Origin: Flavobacteriales bacterium UBA1959
GTDB taxonomy: Bacteria; Bacteroidota; Bacteroidia; Flavobacteriales_D; Sanyastnellaceae
Direction of reading: 5' to 3'
DNA length: 9,107 nucleotides
Assembly: GCA_002336085.1 (NCBI GenBank)
Contig: DDEH01000018.1
Coordinates: 4,776-13,882 of the forward strand
Of this stretch, positions 5,862 through 9,107 are shown one piece after another. The notes under the pieces are model-generated. The model did no database searches and was not told the DNA's origin. It worked only from the letters and a program-made list of their open reading frames with translations. Positions within the stretch are counted from its first letter, which is position 1, and every line of letters begins with the position of its first letter. The position numbers and the translations under genes were made by a program.

Positions 5862-6878
5862 TCAATGCAGGATTTTAAACATAGTCTCCTTGAGCAACAT
5901 GGGATCCGACACCGTCGCATTGCCCTGTCCTTTTGCCTTCCGATCAGCCTCACGCAAATAACCAAAGACCCTGCCAACCTTGTCGATCGAATAATTTCGA
6001 GCGGCTTCGCCATATTGTTTTACAGCAAAAGGAGCGCACCGCAGCGCTTTCGCTGCTGCCGCTCCAGAGTGATCTTTTAAGCCATGGTAAGCATACACTT
6101 TGCTGAAAAAGCTTCCCAATACCGGCATCACCATAGCTACAGGGTGGTCTTTGGGGTTGGACGCGAAATAATCCACAATCCGATTGGCACGGGTAAGATC
6201 CTTTGATCCAATGGCGCGTTGCAATTCGAAAACATTGAACTCCTTGCTAATACCAATGTGCTGTTCTATGTGATTGGGCTCAATCTCTGAGCCTTTTGGC
6301 AATACGATTCGGAGTTTCTCCAGCTCGTTCATCACCTTGCGCAAGTCATTGCCCAAGTACTCCGCGAGGATTTGGGCCGCTTGACCTGAAATGCGCATCT
6401 CTTTGTCTTGCACTTGTTTTGAGATCCACTCCGCCAATTTGTAATCCCTTACTTTTTCACTTAAAAATAAGATTCCCGCTTTGCTAATTGCCTTCACCGC
6501 TTTCAATCGGCCATCGGCTTTTTTATTCTTGAAACAAAAGACGAGAACCGTACTTGATACTGGGGATTTCGCGTAAGCTTCCAGTTTAGCCATATCATTT
6601 GCACGCTTCCAAGCGGGCCAATCCTGGGCCTCTCGCATCACGACCAATTGTCGGTCCGCCATCATCGGAAACCGGCGGGCGGCCTCAAGCAATTCATCTA
6701 CCGTAGTATCACGGCCATAAACAATGGTTTGATTGAAATCGCGCATGGACTCCTCCACCACAACTTCTTCGAGTACCTTGGATATCTCATCGATAAAAAA
6801 CGGCTCCTCCCCATGCAAAAGATACACGGAACGAAATATTCCGGATTGAACGTCGCGGATGATTTGACGATGCGGCAT
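5862..6878 (-). CDS. holA: DNA polymerase III delta subunit
   Basis: A 338-residue clamp-loader subunit. In the holoenzyme, delta binds and opens the beta sliding clamp so that it can be loaded onto primed DNA. The N-terminal part (RSVYLLHGEEPFFIDEISK, about residues 15-33) is the characteristic opening of the family, followed by the AAA+-like domain. FPMMADRQLVVMREAQDW (about 70-87), VLVFCFKNKKADGRLKAVK and LAEYLGNDLRKVMNELEKL are typical of HolA. HIGISKEFNVFELQRAIGSK marks the linker into the C-terminal collar domain, which runs to the end. Length matches the family. The reading frame is open further upstream to 6983, but the ATG at 6878 (MPHRQIIRDV) fits the family N-terminus, and the extension would run through the start of the divergent gene. 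It is divergent from an HsdR-N-domain gene. Confidence 0.93.
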   Translation of the reverse strand: MPHRQIIRDVQSGIFRSVYLLHGEEPFFIDEISKVLEEVVVEESMRDFNQTIVYGRDTTVDELLEAARRFPMMADRQLVVMREAQDWPAWKRANDMAKLEAYAKSPVSSTVLVFCFKNKKADGRLKAVKAISKAGILFLSEKVRDYKLAEWISKQVQDKEMRISGQAAQILAEYLGNDLRKVMNELEKLRIVLPKGSEIEPNHIEQHIGISKEFNVFELQRAIGSKDLTRANRIVDYFASNPKDHPVAMVMPVLGSFFSKVYAYHGLKDHSGAAAAKALRCAPFAVKQYGEAARNYSIDKVGRVFGYLREADRKAKGQGNATVSDPMLLKETMFKILH

Positions 6879-6882
6879 GGTA

Positions 6883-6890
6883 CGAAGATA
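6883..6890 (-). promoter_or_regulatory. -7 promoter box of holA, 4 nt from the start codon
   Basis: TATCTTCG on the minus strand matches TAnnTTTG except at the seventh base and ends 4 nt before the ATG at 6878. A T-rich stretch (TTTTT at 6910-6914) sits 19 bp upstream, where the -33 box should be. The predicted mRNA would be leaderless. Confidence 0.45.
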
Positions 6891-6926
6891 ATGGAACAGA
6901 ATCGCGGTGAAAAACGCGCCAACGGG

Positions 6927-6934
6927 TATTTTTG
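6927..6934 (+). promoter_or_regulatory. -7 promoter box of the HsdR-N-domain gene, 4 nt from the start codon
   Basis: TATTTTTG is a perfect TAnnTTTG match ending 4 nt before the ATG at 6939. No good TTTG is present 19-21 bp upstream. If it is used, the mRNA begins at or beside the start codon; alternatively translation starts at the in-frame GTG at 6966 behind a short leader. Confidence 0.5.
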
Positions 6935-6938
6935 ACTC

Positions 6939-7439
6939 ATGCCGAACGAAACCGAAATTGCTTGGGTGCGACTCGGGGAACAAAACCTCCCTAGACTCAA
7001 CCTCCCACCATATGCATTGGAGTGGCGCACAGCAGGAGTTCGCAATGAAGTCAAGTGCTTAAGTCGGTTAAAATTTGTGGTGCTCGAGCCCGAAGAATGG
7101 GTTCGTCAGCATTGGCTTCACCATCTTTCGAATGAATTGAATTACCCCGCTGGATTGACCTCAGTGGAATATCCGTTGGAACTGAATGGAATGCTTCGAC
7201 GAGCTGATATTATTTGCCATGATCGGCTCGGCAATCCTCTCCTAATGGTGGAGTGCAAACGGCACAATGTTCCGCTGAGCAAGGCAGTATTGGACCAAGT
7301 CCTTCGTTATCACTTGGTATTGAAAACCCCCATTATTGTCATTTCCAACGGGCTTCAGCATCAAGGATTTTCATTCAAATCTGACACATTTGAAGCCTTG
7401 GAATCGCTCCCAAGCTATGCCCCAAATGGAGCCAAGTGA
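6939..7439 (+). CDS. Stand-alone type I restriction enzyme R N-terminal-like protein (HSDR_N_2 type)
   Basis: A 166-residue protein similar to a small conserved family in Bacteroidota that carries only the nuclease-like N-terminal domain of HsdR (PF13588). KFVVLEPEEWVRQHWLHHL (about residues 45-63) is the family signature. The PD-(D/E)xK-type elements follow: Asp in RADIICHD and the Glu-x-Lys of MVECKRH. LDQVLRYHLVLKTPIIVISNGLQH then forms the end of the fold. No HsdR motor domain, HsdM or HsdS is nearby, so this is not a type I restriction system in the usual sense. Its position divergent from holA suggests a housekeeping role in DNA processing, but the actual activity is unknown. The ATG at 6939 follows a perfect promoter box; a GTG at 6966 is a possible alternative start closer to the conserved core. 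Confidence 0.85.
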   Translation: MPNETEIAWVRLGEQNLPRLNLPPYALEWRTAGVRNEVKCLSRLKFVVLEPEEWVRQHWLHHLSNELNYPAGLTSVEYPLELNGMLRRADIICHDRLGNPLLMVECKRHNVPLSKAVLDQVLRYHLVLKTPIIVISNGLQHQGFSFKSDTFEALESLPSYAPNGAK

Positions 7440-7482
7440 AGGATTACAAGCGATTCCATTCGCAAGACAAAGGGCATTGGCC

Positions 7483-7490
7483 TATTTTCG
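7483..7490 (+). promoter_or_regulatory. Weak candidate -7 box before the DUF5606 gene
   Basis: TATTTTCG resembles TAnnTTTG with one mismatch and lies 29 bp before the ATG at 7520, in the 80-bp gap after the previous gene. No convincing -33 box is seen, and readthrough from the upstream gene is equally possible. Confidence 0.25.
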
Positions 7491-7519
7491 CACCCACCAA
7501 TCGTTTGAAAACCATCTGA

Positions 7520-8131
7520 ATGATCATTCAAGAAATCATCGCCATTGCCGGAAAGCCAGGCCTTTTCCGCACCGTTGTAACCAACCGAAGCAACTTAGTC
7601 GTTGAGTCCATGCTTGACAAAAAACGCTTAAGCATACCCGGAACGAGTCGGATCAGCAGCCTCGCTGACATCACCATGTTTACTACTGGTGAAGATTTGT
7701 TGCTTATGGAGGTGCTCAATCGCATGAATGAACACTTGGGAAAAGACGAAATGCCAAGCATTAAGGGAGATGCATCAGCAACCAAAGCATTTGTGGATAA
7801 AGTAATTCCAGAATTGGATCATGAGCGAGTGTACAATTCAGATCTCAAAAAGTTGGTTCAATGGTTTGACATTTTAAAGGCAAACAATTGCTTTCCACTT
7901 GAGAGTCAAAAAGAGGAGGAAACGGGAGGAGAAGAAACGGAAGGAGACAATAAGGAAACTGAGAAAACCAAGGCTAAAAAAGCGCCAGGAAAGAAAGCGC
8001 CAGGAAAGAAAGCGCCAGGGAAGAAAGCGCCAGGAAAGAAAGGGCCAGCAACCAAATCAGCTGCAATTACAAAATCGGCTGCAAAAAAATCAGCTGTGAA
8101 AAAGTCGCCAGCTAGCACGGCGAAGAAATAA
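7520..8131 (+). CDS. DUF5606 family protein with charged, repeat-containing tail
   Basis: A 203-residue cytoplasmic protein. Residues 1-125 match the DUF5606 family, conserved in Bacteroidota and of unknown function: IIAIAGKPGLFRTVV at the start, VVESMLDKKR, ISSLADITMFT, and near the end of the domain ERVYNSDLKKLVQWFDIL. Beyond it lies an unusual extension. An acidic stretch (about 131-149, mostly Glu, Gly and Thr) is followed by a strongly basic tail (about 150-203) with four exact KAPGK repeats at 154-173 and further Ala/Lys/Ser-rich sequence. Such tails resemble those of histone H1-like and other nucleic-acid-binding bacterial proteins, so nucleic-acid contact is plausible but not shown. 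It lies 80 bp after the HsdR-N gene and 18 bp before the dehydrogenase gene, probably in one transcript with the latter. Confidence 0.85.
   Translation: MIIQEIIAIAGKPGLFRTVVTNRSNLVVESMLDKKRLSIPGTSRISSLADITMFTTGEDLLLMEVLNRMNEHLGKDEMPSIKGDASATKAFVDKVIPELDHERVYNSDLKKLVQWFDILKANNCFPLESQKEEETGGEETEGDNKETEKTKAKKAPGKKAPGKKAPGKKAPGKKGPATKSAAITKSAAKKSAVKKSPASTAKK
7979..8053 (+). repeat. 15-bp in-frame tandem repeat (KAPGK units)
   Basis: Four direct copies of AAAGCGCCAGGAAAG start at 7979, 7994, 8009 and 8024; the third differs by one silent A-to-G change. A degenerate fifth copy is at 8039-8053 (KGPAT). The unit length is a multiple of three, so gain or loss of copies keeps the reading frame. The near-identity at DNA level points to recent expansion by slippage or recombination. 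Confidence 0.95.
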
Positions 8132-8149
8132 CCTCCTAATCCTTTAGCA

Positions 8150-9037
8150 ATGAAGCATATTGCCGTTATCGGAGCAGGAACCATGGGCAATGGTATCGCT
8201 CATGTATTCGCTCAATCTGGATTTGAAGTGACGTTGATTGACGTTCAAGAAGAGGCTTTGAAAAGGGCCTTGGCGACCATCGGCAAAAACCTGGACCGTC
8301 TGATTAAGAAAGAAAAGATTTCTGCAGACGACAAATCCGAGACATTGGCCCGAATTTCAACTTCGACGGATATTTCCACAGGCGTTGCACACGCCGAGTT
8401 GGCTGTTGAAGCCGCTACTGAGCGAACCGACCTCAAGCTTCGAATTTTTGAAGAAATGGATGCGGCGGCTCCTGCTCACTGCATATTAGCCTCTAATACC
8501 TCATCCATATCTATCACCAAAATTGCAGCCGCAACCAAACGACCTGATCAGGTTATTGGCATGCACTTCATGAACCCGGTTCCCATCATGAAACTGGTTG
8601 AGATTATTCGCGGTTTTTCCACCAGCGACGAGACATGCGCTGCGGTAATGGAATTGTCAAAACAACTCGGCAAGTCACCCGTGGAGGTGAATGATTATCC
8701 GGGATTTGTAGCCAATCGGATTTTGATACCGATGATCAACGAAGCCATCATCACATTGCATGAAGGAGTGGCTGAAGTTGAAGCCATTGACACGGTAATG
8801 AAATTGGGCATGGCCCACCCCATGGGGCCACTACAGTTGGCTGATTTCATCGGATTGGACGTGTGCTTGAGCATTTTGGAAGTACTCCACAAAGGGCTTG
8901 GGAATCCGAAGTACGCTCCGTGCCCTTTGCTAGTTAACATGGTCACTGCCGGACACTTGGGCGCCAAGAGTGGTCAAGGTTTTTACATTCACACACCCGG
9001 GAGCAAAGAGCTCGTTGTTTCTCCTTCTTTCGCTTGA
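8150..9037 (+). CDS. 3-hydroxybutyryl-CoA dehydrogenase (3-hydroxyacyl-CoA dehydrogenase family)
   Basis: A 295-residue cytoplasmic enzyme that interconverts 3-hydroxyacyl-CoA (probably 3-hydroxybutyryl-CoA) and 3-oxoacyl-CoA using NAD(P). The Rossmann motif GAGTMG is at 8-13, and Asp 31 at the end of the second strand favours NAD over NADP. The catalytic set is complete: Ser 118 in SNTSS, His 139 in GMHFMNPVP, Glu 151 in KLVEIIRG, and Asn 189 in the signature DYPGFVANRIL. The C-terminal domain includes GMAHPMGPLQLADFIGLDV and ends with SGQGFYI. The length is typical of the short single-function (Hbd/PaaH-like) enzymes and not of the fused FadB type. Beta-oxidation, butyrate or hydroxybutyrate metabolism are all possible. 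No thiolase or enoyl-CoA hydratase lies in the window to decide. It follows the DUF5606 gene by 18 bp. Confidence 0.94.
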   Translation: MKHIAVIGAGTMGNGIAHVFAQSGFEVTLIDVQEEALKRALATIGKNLDRLIKKEKISADDKSETLARISTSTDISTGVAHAELAVEAATERTDLKLRIFEEMDAAAPAHCILASNTSSISITKIAAATKRPDQVIGMHFMNPVPIMKLVEIIRGFSTSDETCAAVMELSKQLGKSPVEVNDYPGFVANRILIPMINEAIITLHEGVAEVEAIDTVMKLGMAHPMGPLQLADFIGLDVCLSILEVLHKGLGNPKYAPCPLLVNMVTAGHLGAKSGQGFYIHTPGSKELVVSPSFA

Positions 9038-9055
9038 TTGACCGATATTGAGGAC

Positions 9056-9107
9056 ATGAAAGCCTCGAGAAATCGCCTACACGAAATCGTTTTTGAAGCT
9101 GATACTC
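9056..9107 (+). CDS. N-terminus of a probable voltage-gated-type ion channel, cut by the window edge
   Basis: Seventeen residues are visible (MKASRNRLHEIVFEADT). The LHEIVFEADT segment closely resembles the cytoplasmic start of bacterial ion transport (Kv-like, six-transmembrane) proteins, which commonly begin with a K/R-rich stretch and then xxIIFEADTPAGK before the first membrane helix. The gene starts 18 bp after the dehydrogenase stop, so cotranscription is likely. The purine run GAGGA lies too close to the ATG to be a good Shine-Dalgarno site. The identification is from memory of the family N-terminus only, without pore or voltage-sensor sequence. Confidence 0.55.
   Translation, partial: MKASRNRLHEIVFEADT

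Noticed and set aside
5628..6080. 150-codon open frame on the plus strand
   Set aside because: It overlaps holA and the OmpA gene start antisense, has no recognisable motif, and its composition follows the opposite coding frame.
6879..6983. 35-residue N-terminal extension of holA
   Set aside because: It runs through the promoter and start of the divergent HsdR-N gene and does not resemble HolA N-termini; the ATG at 6878 does.
6939..7439. Type I restriction-modification system
   Set aside because: There is only a nuclease-like N-terminal domain, with no helicase, methylase or specificity subunit in the window.
7979..8053. CRISPR-like array
   Set aside because: The 15-bp units are directly adjacent with no spacers and are in frame within a coding sequence.
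8131..8137. ACCTCCT just before the dehydrogenase gene as a ribosome-related signal
   Set aside because: It is identical to the anti-Shine-Dalgarno sequence of 16S rRNA rather than complementary to it, so it cannot pair with the ribosome.
7906..8190. Minus-strand frame rich in repeated GAFFP units
   Set aside because: It is the antisense shadow of the KAPGK repeat and lacks a promoter or plausible start context.

Overview
The window looks like a chromosomal segment from a Bacteroidota bacterium, probably a marine-type flavobacterium or Cryomorphaceae/Schleiferiaceae relative, with mid-40s percent GC by eye. The evidence is a DUF5606 protein, a stand-alone HsdR-N-like protein divergent from holA, OmpA-domain surface proteins with signal peptides ending in AQ, absence of Shine-Dalgarno sequences, and promoter-like boxes of the Bacteroidota TAnnTTTG (-7) / TTTG (-33) type.

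Layout, left to right. (1) Positions 1-660: the first codons of a gene leaving the window leftward, overlapping divergent promoters, and a small secreted protein with repeated Cys-Cys motifs, closed by a clear intrinsic terminator. (2) 726-3321: a leftward L-2-hydroxyglutarate oxidase gene (lhgO) and a rightward UMF1/Atg22-type major facilitator gene, divergent with only 37 bp between start codons. (3) 3342-5686: a leftward operon of two paralogous OmpA-family proteins, each with an NGSFE-type N-terminal domain and a peptidoglycan-binding C-terminal domain, preceded by a good promoter. (4) 5862-6878: holA (DNA polymerase III delta subunit), leftward, divergent from (5) a rightward run at 6939-9107: an HsdR-N-domain protein, a DUF5606 protein with a lysine/alanine/proline-rich repeat tail, a 3-hydroxybutyryl-CoA dehydrogenase, and the start of a probable voltage-gated-type ion channel.

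Most genes are recognisable housekeeping or envelope genes, and their functions are only loosely connected: metabolite repair, transport, envelope anchoring, replication and acyl-CoA metabolism. I see no mobile element, CRISPR array, tRNA, rRNA or defence island, and no gap longer than 300 bp.

I do not see a convincing new multi-gene system. The most unusual signals are: (a) all four genes of the two divergent pairs have a TAnnTTnG box ending 4-5 nt before the start codon, which predicts leaderless mRNAs; (b) the Cys-Cys-repeat secreted protein; (c) a 15-bp in-frame tandem repeat encoding KAPGK in the DUF5606 tail; and (d) the tandem NGSFE-OmpA paralogs.
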